Source of the DNA: Gelatoporia subvermispora B
Taxonomy: Eukaryota; Basidiomycota; Agaricomycetes; Polyporales; Gelatoporiaceae
Length of the DNA stretch: 64,000 nucleotides
Assembly (NCBI GenBank): GCA_000320605.2
Contig: KB445797.1
Span: 285,940 to 349,939 of the forward strand
Direction: 5' to 3'
The notes under the pieces were generated by a model. The model ran no database searches, had not been told where the DNA came from, and was given only the letters and a program-made list of their open reading frames with translations. Shown piece by piece: positions 36,093 through 46,671 of the stretch. Position 1 is the stretch's first letter; the number at the start of each line of letters is the position of its first letter. A program made the translations under genes and the position numbers.

Positions 36093-37285
36093 ATGAAGGT
36101 ATGCGCACCAGAATCATACACTAGCGTCTCCGAGTTTGACTCGGATGCGTCCAGGTTCTTGTTATCCTCTACAGGGGTGGTGAGGCTGCGTCCCGGGAGC
36201 TCCGTCTGCTTCAGGTATGGTTCCGTCCCGATCGCGACGCATCTCATTTGATAATCTGATCGCTCGGCCTGCGCCAGTGGTTGGAGTCTGAGGGCCACGA
36301 GTTCATTGTGAGTATCTCTTTCGTTCCTTATCAATACACTTGCTGAGTGCATCGTCAACGAACTGATTAGCGACAACAAGGAAGGCCCCGACAGCGACTT
36401 CCAGCAGCACATCGTCGATGTATGTTCCCGATAAGGCTCCACGTTGCACCATATCGCTTGATCAGCATTGCGCAGGCCGAAGTCCTCATCACCGCGCCCT
36501 TCCATCCCGGCTACCTCACCCGTGATCTCACCGACAAGGTAGAGTGTCTTATGCGGCCTGGAACACTACCGGATATGGAATGACGTATGTCCGTTCTATA
36601 GGCGAAGGACCTCTCGATCTCAACGCCGCCGTCGAACGCAAGATCCAGGTCCTGGAGGTCTCCGGCTCGAACGTCGTCTCCGTCGCGATGAGCATCTTCC
36701 TGCTCGTCCGCAACTTCGTCCCCGCCCACGAGGTACGTGCGCAGCGCACTCGCCCTCCTCCTCCCTCCCGCCCAACAGGCGCCCGCCCCACAGATGATCG
36801 AGCGCGGCGACTGGCATGTCTCCGGGATCGCCCGCAACGCGTTCGACCTCGAGGGCAAGGTTGTAACTTGTCGGCACCATTGGTGCTAGCCGTATCGGCT
36901 ACCGCGTCCTCCAGCGTCTGGTGCCTTTCGACTGCAAGAAGCTCCTCTACTGTGACTGGCGGCCAAGGCCGTCAATGTCAGCGTGTCGAGGACCCCGAGG
37001 AACTCGTCTCCCAGTGCGATGTCGTCACCGTCAACTGCCCGCTCCGTGAGGACACTCGCGGCCTCGTCAACGCCGAGCTACTCAAGCACTTCGAGAAAGT
37101 TTGTCTCCCTTCCGCTTCTGCCACTTCATGCGGCCATAACCCTTCCCCTTCAGCGTGCAAACCTCGTCAATATGGCGTGTGGCGCAATTTGCGACAAGGA
37201 CGCCGTCACTGAGGCGCTCAAGAGCGGCCAGCTTTCGGGCTACGCGGGTGATCTCTGGAACGTCCAGTCCGCACCTACCAACGGC
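36093..37285 (+). pseudogene. NAD-dependent formate dehydrogenase remnant
   Basis: FDH oxidises formate to CO2 with NAD+. The ATG at 36093 with an immediate intron (MK/V) starts the series. It continues [162 protein letters not shown]. Defects: about 45 nt missing between DLTDKAKDL and DLNAAVERK, 12 nt missing (EHVV) before MSIFLLVRN, frame changes near 36870, and the Rossmann GAGRIG changed to GASRIG. The C-terminal third with the catalytic His is gone. Introns are retained. Confidence 0.92.
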
Positions 37286-38325
37286 TGCTCATCGTCTGCT
37301 GTGATTTCGTTCTGGACACCCCATGCACCAACATACCTTACTCGGTACCGCAAGATCACTCACTGCGTTGTGGGACCGCAGCAGAGCTGAAGAAGTTGCT
37401 CGGGCACGATACGAAGCCTAATCCTTGAGGCCAAGGTCACCAGTAAGACGTCATGCACGCCGGGCCTAGTTCGTTCACCTTCCACCTCACGTTTCATGCA
37501 GGTATTGATGGTGCGCGTATAGTTGCTATGGTGTAGCTGGGTACTCGTACTAGCCATGTAACCCGCTATCTAGCTGTGTCTCCCTCTCTCCCTTTCCCCC
37601 TCACACCTTCTCATTTGTACGAGCTCTCAACAAAGTAGCTGTGTTCCACTGATCCTCTGTGGCCTCCAATTCACCAACCACTCCGTGCAACGATGTGAAC
37701 CTGATCCTTACTCAGTTACTCATCAGAGAAAAGCTCTGAGAATGTGACGGTTGGTAGGATGGCAGTAGAATGTACCTCGAATGTATCTTAGTTTGGCTTG
37801 TATGTCCTGGTACTATGAAATCTGATGCTTGATTGAGGACCTGGCCACTGGCAGTTTTGATTGAGAAGACAATGCCAATTCTTCGAGATTGGGCTTATCG
37901 AGCTCAGCACACCATATGCGATGAATGGCTAAGGGGTATGTGCTGGCCTATGATGATCAAATATTACCATCTTCGCAGTTGACTCCTCTCCAATACAATG
38001 ATTGCGGAAAGTATCTCAGAATAGGTCCCAGCACGTAGGGCAGCACCGCGAAGCCGGAGGATGCCTCGGAATGTTTGCTACCATCCCGCCATGATGGCCT
38101 AGAGGGACTCCATGCTCGCGAGAGATGGACATGTAGACAAAGGTGAGCTGTGCATCCGTGTCGTAACTCAAAATGAGCAACGTCTTCGACAACCCGGTGA
38201 TCTGCGGTTGAATCCGCGACGATGAGCAGGCGTAGCTCTTCGGATAAGCTTGTTGTGGGATTCGTGAACGGTCTAAGGACGAGCAGCCAGCAATGGCACG
38301 GGTATAATAAGTGTGTTTGTCCCTA
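37286..38325. other. Spacer, no supported gene
   Basis: No recognisable coding sequence follows the FDH break. A minus-strand ORF overlapping the tandem repeat (38016-38507) ends here but shows no domain. Confidence 0.35.
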
Positions 38326-38800
38326 TATTGCATAAGCATTCTACGCGTGCGGGAAGGAAGAATGATAGAGCGTACTGACCTTCCACTCTGCGTCTCCGAG
38401 TCAGACGTATTGCGAGAATCGCTTCCCTCAATTATCAGGTTTTCGTCTGTATTGCACAAGCATCTTATGTGCGTGGGAACGAAGAAGTTATAGAGCGTAC
38501 TAACCATCTACTCTTTGCCTCCAGACGTACTGCGAGAATTGCTTCCCGCAGTTCTGTTGACACCGGTATTGCATGAGCATCCTACGCCGTACGTGGAAAC
38601 GAAGTGTGACGGAGCGTACTAACCGTCTACTCTGCGTCTCCAGACGTATTGCGAGAATCACTTCCCGCAATCTGTTCACGCCTGTATCGCATGAGCATCC
38701 TAGGTGCGTGGAAACGAAGAGTTATAAAGCATACTGACCATCCACTCTGCGTCTCCATATGCGCTGCGAGAATAGCTTCCCACAGTTCCGTGAGCCAATG
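38326..38800 (-). repeat. Four tandem units of about 117-124 bp with splice-like borders
   Basis: Units start at 38326, 38450, 38567 and 38685 with TATTGCA(T/C)(A/G)AGCAT or a close variant, and each contains GAGCGTACTRACC, CGTCTCC and GCGAGAAT(C/T)RCTTCCC. Read on the minus strand, each unit has a donor-like G|GTYAGTACGCT, then about 58 bases ending in a CAATACAG-like acceptor (altered to CAATACCG in one unit), then about 60 bases of possible exon (GGGAAGYRATTCTCGCARTACGTCT). A TATAA-like ACTTCT/TATAAC word also recurs. It could be a multiplied exon-intron unit or promoter-type repeats. No protein is recognised. Confidence 0.75.
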
Positions 38801-39346
38801 TGGACTTGCCCCGTGAGCAAGTGGGCGCCGTGTTATATAGAGTGCAAGGGATAGTGAAGGGATAACTATCGTGTTGCGGTCGACACATGAAGCTGGTGTT
38901 CCTGCTCCGCCTCCTGGGTTTCCGCACTCTTCCCATTTTTGGTCATGCTTGCGGCGCCATGGGCGAACCCTGCTTCTGCGACTACGGTCTGAGGTGTAGG
39001 CGCTTCCTGTGTCCCTACTCGTACTAGGGATTGGTCTTCTTGCACTCAGATATCCATTCTGATTAGTTCGTCAATCTTATCCAAATCATCACGATCAAGC
39101 ACAGAGACGACTCGGACGACAGGCTGACCAATAGTTTCGTCAAGGATGTGGTTCCGTATGTACCACCCTTGAAGACGATAACGTTCGTCCGCTTATTTGA
39201 CTTTCATAAACATTTATGATCATGCCCCCTTGTACGACACAGGTTGCTTAAATACATGATATGACTACTCGAGACAAACAGACGAAGGTGATCCTGGATC
39301 TCAGCATGTGCACTACCGCAGTGAGTAATGTAGGCTGACACTGACC
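38801..39346. other. Spacer, no supported gene
   Basis: It contains a TATATA-like minus-strand sequence near 38835 and a short ATG-initiated minus-strand frame at about 38946-38868 (MTKNGKSAETQEAEQEHQ), possibly the start of a transcript through the tandem repeat. Nothing firmer is visible. Confidence 0.3.
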
Positions 39347-41054
39347 TTAGCCGACTACTGCACCCATGCTGTACTTAAAATCCTGTAGATACCTCTGTCG
39401 CAGGGCCCTGGAGTGCCGCTCAAATGAGACTTTCACTGCCACGGGACTCTCATCGAGGTCTTCGTTCCCAGGTCTTGACAGGAAGCTCTTCACGAACACC
39501 CGGGTGATTGACCTGTTCCAAGCAGTTCCGATGCTATTGAGGAAGTCTGGACGGAAGTCATGCACATCACAGCATTCGCATCCATTCGAAGGGTCGAAAT
39601 ACTTCAACTCTTCGCTGTCAGGGAAGTGCGAACGGTCGTGTGTTACGACCACTTTACTGCAACCAAGATGATGATCAAGATGCCTTTTGACTGTGCGCTG
39701 TTGGGCAGGATTAAGTGTACTGGCTTCTCGAGGAGCTAGCATAGATAACATACGTGTAGGGCATCTCACTCGACATGAGGGGGTCCACGATGCGTGATGA
39801 GTCTCTTGTGAGCCGCTCGACAGCGACTCTTAAGTCACGAATCTGAGAATTAAGTTGTTTGATGTCCTCATGATAGGAGGATATGTAGCCGTGCTACTAG
39901 ATCGAATTAATGGATGACAAAGTCTGGCGAGATGACTACCCACCATGCTCTTTGGCGAGTCTCCACGTGTCGTGAGAGCCCATCAACGACATGACCGAGG
40001 CGACGAATACTTCCATGAAGTTGGCGGATGTCCTCAGGAAGGCCCCATCCTGAGTCAAGCTATCAAATGTAATCAGTAGGGAGTTGGGTTGGATGGACTA
40101 CAGCCTTACGGCACTCTCCACCTCAACCGCAATTTGAGCTGTTGTAGTCGGCACATCTGGGTCCCCGGGACATGTCACCGAGGGGACAGGTTCATCGGCA
40201 GAGCCAGCCGGAGATGCACCGGCACCAGCGGCCATAGAGTGGTTAGATGCAGCTGGATTAGGAAAAGTCTCATCGCGTCCGGTGGTTTCAACATGCGAAC
40301 TTTGCTCTCCACCACGGGCAACTCCAGGGGTGGTCTCAGCCATTTCGGGCTAAGAGCGCAAGTTCAGGTCATCTTAGGCGTCCATTTTTACAATCAGCAA
40401 CTACTTACTGTAGATTCAGAGGCGAAAGTGGCATCCGCGCCGGGTCGCTCTACCCAAACGTCAAAGAAGACGAGCTGGGAGTGCTCAGACGACGCAGTAG
40501 ATGCGTTGATTGCAACCCGGTCATCTATATCGCGTGCCTGACTCCTGCAGCGGCAATGTCAGACATATCAGGACCACCCTGATGAACGATTATATACCTA
40601 GAGTCAAGTTCTAGAACGGACTCAACCGGATCCTCGTCTAGAAGCCCTTCCATTGAGTTGACCGATATGTCCCGCTCATACATGGAATCCTGAAACAGGC
40701 TCCATTAATTGCCGGTATGCTATGCTAGGATCATGAGGGGAGCACACCGAGCTAACAGACATGGAGACATCCTGCGAGAGTCAAGATATTCGTATAGGCT
40801 TATTGTGAGGATATAATAGAACGAACCGAGTCGCTTGATCCTTCTCTAGCGCGTTTCTGAGGCGGTGAAGCTGACATCGACGCGGCCCTCGTCGGGCGCT
40901 TGTGGGCTTGGGGCTGGTCTGGGTCCGTTGTTGTCATGGCCAGTTCATGCACAGCTACGGCAGCGTCATGAACACGGGCAGGGCTTTGCTGTGGCATCCG
41001 GACAAGACGAATCTGACGATGTGTCTCAGCGTTAGAGGGAGAAGCAGCCACCAT
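39347..41054 (-). CDS. Orphan multi-exon protein, DFRPDF/PWN family member C
   Basis: The start is at 41054 (MVAASPSNAETHRQIRLVR), within a basic, disordered exon containing SASPPQKRAREGSSDSV, which resembles a nuclear localisation signal. Short exons follow near 40780-40500 and 40343-40100 (Ala/Pro/Thr-rich) and 40080-39790. The C-terminal exon at 39769-39347 reads HLGCSKVVVTHDRSHFPDS, EELKYFDPS, CCDVHDFRPDF, AWNRSITRVFVKSFLSRPG, RHSRALRQRYLQDF and stops at 39347-39349. The C-terminus is closest to member B at 20548-20870. It ends about 250 bp inside the right arm of the inverted repeat. Function unknown; middle exon borders are uncertain. Confidence 0.55.
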
Positions 41055-41300
41055 GATGTCGAGGAAAACGTGCGATGACAGTTGATATGAGAAGTGAGGA
41101 GCCCAGTGCCTCGCGGGTTTATGTGACACAATTGCTGCTCATGCAATGTCCATCAGCTGTACCAGCGATAGTATTCAGGACTACCTGATACACTTGCATT
41201 GGGCTGCAAGGTGCGCATCATGGGATGAGCGCGGGATGTTTATTGCTTCGAACTTCGAAGGATCAGACACCTCATTGAGAGGTGGAGGCATGAGCAACAT

Positions 41301-42053
41301 GTTGAGGGATCGTCGCCGTGTGCCCTCTAGGTTGATCGCTGATGTGTAGCGTACGGTACCGTTTGTGGAACTAAGTCTGATGCCACAATGTGAATTCGTG
41401 CTTCGCTAGCGTTGAAACGGCACCACCAATACACGCTCACCCGGGCTAGAGACCTGGATCCTACATGCAGACAGCGTGAGATTCTGAGGAAGGCGGGGCG
41501 TACCAAGTGTGTGCGGTTCCAAAACTCGCCTCGACAATGCTGCAAAGAAGCGCCATACAGGGCTTCGTATTGTCGCCGAGTCATTGTTCGACTGAAGTAG
41601 TAAGTCTAAATTGGCGCACGCACATTTCCTGAGTCTCAAATCCGAGCATCTTACCTACACTCTGCCGCGCACGTCAACAACGAATGATCCGTCCGATCTA
41701 GCAACAGGTTAGGACGCAGGAATTAGACTTCAATTGCTCTGAGATGCGTTTCCATTCAGCGATATCCCGCGTCGTGCTATCGATAGACTGGAACTCGCTC
41801 TTACTGGGATAATTTACTGGGGTGAGAGCACTAGAAAAACAGTAGAACTCTCACATTACATATGCCGCATACGCGGTGAGCACTACAGAGCGACGAGGAG
41901 GGCGGACGGGGGTACTCGGCCAGATGCCGTCCCTGCCGCAGCGAACAGTGCGCAGATGGGAATACTATTGTCCCATCGAGCGCGCCAGGAAGAGAAGATG
42001 GAGCTGATGCGCGTGTTTACTGCGTTTTATTCGCTCCGTATTGAATCTGCCTT
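41301..42053. repeat. Right arm of 753-bp inverted repeat
   Basis: It is the reverse complement of 1-753. Homology ends abruptly at the inner border (41301 and 753), beyond which the two sides are unrelated. Outward of 42053 the sequence continues to the gap, but the matching left part lies outside the window. Confidence 0.9.
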
Positions 42054-42374
42054 GAGGGTTCCAGCCTAGAGCGTGAAGGTTCAAGACTTGAACCTTACAG
42101 CTGCCGAGCTCCGGTACACAAGCGAAGGGACGGGGCGGTCAACCTCCTTGCTCTTCCAACGATGCAAGGAGTAGGGGGAAGAATCAGACGAAACATAGCA
42201 AGTGCGGAAGCAGAGAAATGAATGGAAATTGTCGCCGTTCCTTTGTTCTCCTTCGGAGGACTTGGCGACCAATACGAGTGAGACAAAGCGCCTGATTCGC
42301 GGGCGCTTGATCTTGGATCGGAGATGCATAGGCTGGCTTCTCTTCGCTCTTCACAATACACCCTCCGCCGTGAC
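41819..42374. repeat. First copy of gap-flanking direct repeat
   Basis: This 556-bp stretch recurs directly after the N gap (42532-43086) with only small insertions/deletions, mostly in short runs (AAAAA/AAAA, GCC/GC, CCCT/CCT). It overlaps the outer part of the inverted-repeat arm. Confidence 0.92.
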
Positions 42375-42531
42375 NNNNNNNNNNNNNNNNNNNNNNNNNN
42401 NNNNNNNNNNNNNNNNNNNNNNNNNNNNNNNNNNNNNNNNNNNNNNNNNNNNNNNNNNNNNNNNNNNNNNNNNNNNNNNNNNNNNNNNNNNNNNNNNNNN
42501 NNNNNNNNNNNNNNNNNNNNNNNNNNNNNNN
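42375..42531. other. Assembly gap (157 N)
   Basis: A run of undetermined bases lies between two near-identical sequences, both of which include the same ...CTCCGCCGTGAC word: at the end of the first copy and at the end of the second. Confidence 0.99.
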
Positions 42532-43086
42532 GGGGTGAGGAGCACTAGAAAACAGTAGAACTCTCACATTACATATGCGCATACGCGGTGAGCACTACAG
42601 AGCGACGAGGAGGGCGGACGGGGGTACTCGGCCAGATGCCGTCCCTGCCGCAGCGAACAGTGCGCAGATGGGAATACTATTGTCCCATCGAGCGCGCCAG
42701 GAAGAGAAGATGGAGCTGATGCGCGTGTTTACTGCGTTTTATTCGCTCCGTATTGAATCTGCCTTGAGGGTTCCAGCCTAGAGCGTGAAGGTTCAAGACT
42801 TGAACCTTACAGCTGCCGAGCTCCGGTACACAAGCGAAGGGACGGGGCGGTCAACCTCCTTGCTCTTCCAACGATGCAAGGAGTAGGGGGAAGAATCAGA
42901 CGAAACATAGCAAGTGCGGAAGCAGAGAAATGAATGGAAATTGTCGCCGTTCCTTTGTTCTCCTTCGGAGGACTTGGCGACCAATACGAGTGAGACAAAG
43001 GCGCCTGATTCGCGGGCGCTTGATCTTGGATCGGAGATGCATAGGCTGGCTTCTCTTCGCTCTTCACAATACACCTCCGCCGTGAC
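42532..43086. repeat. Second copy of gap-flanking direct repeat
   Basis: Near-identical to 41819-42374. After 43086 the sequence continues with unique DNA (GTCGATGCTTCTTCG...), so this copy reads through the place where the first copy runs into the gap. Confidence 0.92.
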
Positions 43087-43408
43087 GTCGATGCTTCTTC
43101 GTACACCCAGCGTTTTACCCGCAGCTCACGATAAATCCCTGGTGTTCGGTCGCTGCCGGGGTTTGAAAACCCAGCCCAGTGCGTGTATCGCGCCCTTGAT
43201 CTGAGCCTATATGTTGCTGCCTTGCGGAGGACATGCACGAGAGCACTGCGGCCTGTCCCAGAATGTTCTTTATATGATGCTCTCCTGAGCTCATGAGGTT
43301 CTGAACGCGTTCCTTCTCCTCGGCTGACAATGACGAACTTCGAGCGCAGCCATCGTTCCAAGTGTAGCTCTTACACGGTGAGGTCTTTGAGACGGTCAAT
43401 CAACCTCA

Positions 43409-44359
43409 GTGATTTTGAGTCCTTCACAGACTTCTACGTACAACCTTAGAGCAATACATTACAGTGCTTCTGAATACCACACGGTCAAAGTTCCGACCTT
43501 GATCCCGGAATTCGAATCACGAGACACCCCACGGTATCCTGTTCTCGAAGCAATTCTAGGGTCGGAACATCAGATACATGAATGCCTTGTCACGACGCGA
43601 GATACCGAGGGCACTCGACACAATTTCCTTGTTGGCTACCAAGATCGATATGACTTCAATCGAGCGATGCGCCGCGGCTTTCCCGATATCCCCACGAATG
43701 CAGAAATAGTGATAATGAGTCGAGGTAAACGCGCCTTTGTGGTCGATATTCGCTCTGGGAAACCTCAGCAAGCTGCCATGATCGCCATTCGGGGGTGCGT
43801 CTGTCTCCGTGTCCGTCAGTCTGAGAGGATGATACTCACACTGCTTGTTCCGCATACAGCTTCTTGCGGGACATAGCCGCTCGAAGGACCGAAGCTCGGA
43901 GGACACGCAGCACAGCTGTTTTCCCGTCTGTACTAGAACTGTAGCCTGTTCAGGCTCGAGACCACATCTTCGAGATCCACTTTACCTCTCCGTTCGGATT
44001 GTCAAATCGGAATGCGCGAATGCGAGAGACCACATACTATGTTCTCCGAGTCGCAGCTTGTGTATCAGACGCAGCATGTCCGCGCTAGGCTTCGCAGCCA
44101 CGATCGCAAGATGGATGTACCGGATACGTTTGGAAGATCCCCTGTGGGCGTAAAGAGACCGTACTTGCCTTTTGCGGCAGACGCACGACAGTGTGCAGCG
44201 CTTCGTGGCATCACTCCTGCCCGTTCTCCACGACCGCGGTCGGCTTCAATACGCCGGACGCAAGATAATGGTCTACGGTTACGCATTTATGGTTCATTTA
44301 TGTATCTGTCGTTTCCTTTTGATCTGTACCGTCCGAACGATCACACTCGCAGGCTGTGA
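43409..44359 (+). CDS. Hypothetical protein, two or more exons
   Basis: The first exon from 43409 encodes an even-composition, folded-looking sequence (YHTVKVPTLIPEFESRD, PRYPVLEAILGSEHQIHEC, HNFLVGYQDRYDFNRAMRRG, EIVIMSRGKRAFVVDI) up to a likely donor near 43795. A later frame at 44012-44359 ends RLRIYGSFMYLSFPFDLYRPND and could be the last exon. The link between them was not resolved and may involve several introns or a break. No known domain is recognised. Confidence 0.4.
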
Positions 44360-44717
44360 AAAACCGTTAGGCCCCTGAATTTTCTGACGGCTACAGCAGT
44401 CACACGAAGTGGAACTACGGTGAGAGGTGCGTGAAAACCACATCCATGCTTCCTGCTAACACCTGAGCTCCCTTGATGCCAGTGGCACGGCTTGTGCTGT
44501 GTTCTCCCTCGGCGGTCCGCCGAGGGACCTCATCCGCGTGTAGAATGCACTTCTGGGACTGTGATGTGTGTTTAGCTGGCCTTTGACGAGGCCGCATGTG
44601 GCATGGTCGCCCTACGACTGCGGGTGTGCCAAAGTGTATAAGTGCTGTTCGGTGGGATGTCAATGACAGTCGTCACTCCTCCCCTTATTGTCCCGATCTC
44701 TGTTGACGCCCTACCAA

Positions 44718-45811
44718 ATGACACGAACACAACCTGCTCGCAAGTGCAAACAAGTTCGCCTGGATATTGCTGCTGCTAGCCCCAGCCGTCGGGAACGTGC
44801 TGACAAAACGACTACAATGCGGCCCGCCCGGCATGCGGGAACTTCTAGTCCAGCGAGGTTCGGTGCCGCTTCTGCGCGTCTTGCTGGTATGCCTATAATT
44901 GTCTTGTCAATATCCACTGAGTGACGAGCTTTCCCTCCCAGCCACACTTGGTTCCAAGGACCTCAGTGCTCGGGGACACTATAGTGTATGTACAATCTTG
45001 TCATATACGATCCTACGGGAGCTTTCCTTCAGAAGCCACCTCAGAGACACTTTTAATGAAGTGTAGAAGTCGCTGAATTAATGGATCCATCTGTGGCGAC
45101 TACGTGGCTCGTGATGTATTGAAGCAGGGCTGCGACCGATGCCTGAACTAATGCTAAGAGGTCGTTTCAGCCCGTGAACTCGAACCCGGGAGAACGAGCT
45201 GCCATGTCTCAGGTTCTTGCTGCCATGGATATGTCCTCGGATTCTGTCACAGCCGACTCGGTAAGCTCTCTGTCAAAGAGCCAGTTCCGACAATGATGTA
45301 CAATTTATCAGCGTGAACTGGACACAGACATACCAATGGCACATACCATGATGCCGCTCCTTCGTGCCATTGCCACTATCTTGCACGAAGGTGCGAAAGC
45401 AAAAATGGCTGAAGAACGAGTCCAACACCGCGTCCAAAGAGATCTGAGAAGCCTTCGCATCACGGTAGGCTTGTCGTCATATCTCTAATGCGGTAATAAT
45501 CTAACGTTGAGTAGATAGATGTTCAGCGATTTATGCGGCATCTGTTAACGTTCCATCGCAGCCCTCCTGGTCCGGGAATCTGCTGTTCTCTGGACGTCGG
45601 CGACTTCATACCAGATTTCTCCAAACCATTGGAAGATCCTTGGAATGAAGCAATGGTCCAGAAATTCATTGACACTTTCGTTAGCCTCCCAGTACATGAA
45701 TGTACCGACGCTGATAGGGGGATCATAAGGGATAAATTTTCACAGCACTTTCGCGATCTCTGCTGGGATCACCGACTGGTGGTCATGGCTCAAGCGAGCC
45801 ATGGGGATTGA
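44718..45811 (+). CDS. Orphan multi-exon protein, DFRPDF/PWN family member D
   Basis: The ATG at 44718 opens a basic N-terminus (MTRTQPARKCKQVRLD; also SPSRRERADKTTTMR) comparable to members A and C. Plausible exons follow: to about 44885, then about 44941-44985, 45172-45259 (ERAAMSQVLAAMDMSSDS), 45312-45462 (a charged helix, ERVQHRVQRDLRSLRI) and about 45515-45811. The last exon has CCSLDVGDFIPDFSKPLEDPWNEA, written here in its two motifs DFIPDF and PWNEA, plus IRDKFSQHFRDL, and stops at 45809-45811. The splice sites read (for example GTAAGC...CAG at 45260-45311) keep frame. It is more divergent than B and C and lies outside the inverted repeat. Function unknown. Confidence 0.55.
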
Positions 45812-46671
45812 TTCGGTATCTATACAGTTTCGTAGATTTCATCTATATTCATAGCTGCTGTTCAAAAAAGTCAGACATCCTAGTACCAACCATCAGCATC
45901 GCCAGTGCTGTGACGAGTTCGAGACGGAGTCCTTGAGCGGTATAAATGATTGTCCCCTTTCGAGTCTCCTACCCTCTCGTAAAGCCCTCTGAGCTTAATC
46001 TTCGATGGAGACCCCGTGCAAGGGACGGGGCATTGGAAATTGATTGCCTGAGCCGCAAATATAGACGCACAATCCACACTTGTTAAGATCATGAGCAGGG
46101 TGAAAAGAGGAATCATAGTAAGTGGTGGCCCGCACAAGACCAGATAGCGATAATCTCCTCGCGACTTCACGTGCAGATTTCTGTTCCGAGGTCACTGGTC
46201 AGGCGGCTCAGGGGCAGCATTATCCATAAAGTACAGCTGTGTTCCACGAAAGTCGCAAGTTGCTCTGCAATCAGCAGCGCCTTCGCGTATGGGCGATACC
46301 GTGAGTTGAGTTCTGAGTGATTCTCTAACGGACTTGCCAACGGATAATGGTGCGCATTTTGAGCACGGGTATGGAGTTCGTTGACGCAGTCCCTGCATGA
46401 AATGTGGGGACAGGTGCATTCTTGGATTCGCCATCGGTACATCTTCAGGTCGAGAATTTGGTGAGACGAGGTGGCAGCGCTGGCACCAGTTACTACTAGT
46501 TCCTTATACACCAAAGCAAATCGAGAAAGCTGATATCCATTGACTATACGCCTGGAAAGTGCGTGACCTGCGTCCCATACATGATACAAAGCGCCCATCG
46601 GCTCTATTCTGTACTAGGTGATAGAGCAGCAGCTGCAATGCGCTCCTGGTCAGGGTGTTTAAACCGGGGTT
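45812..46671 (-). other. Region with unassigned minus-strand ORFs
   Basis: ORFs at 45880-46170 (with hydrophobic LTMIPLFTLLMILTSV) and 46167-46598 (Cys-containing QECTCPHISCRDC) are open, but I recognise no family. They lie downstream of the WD40 gene on the same strand and could be extra exons of it or a separate decayed gene. Confidence 0.3.

Noticed and set aside
42202..42558. ORFs running through the N gap
   Set aside because: Undetermined bases are read as open codons; these frames are artefacts.
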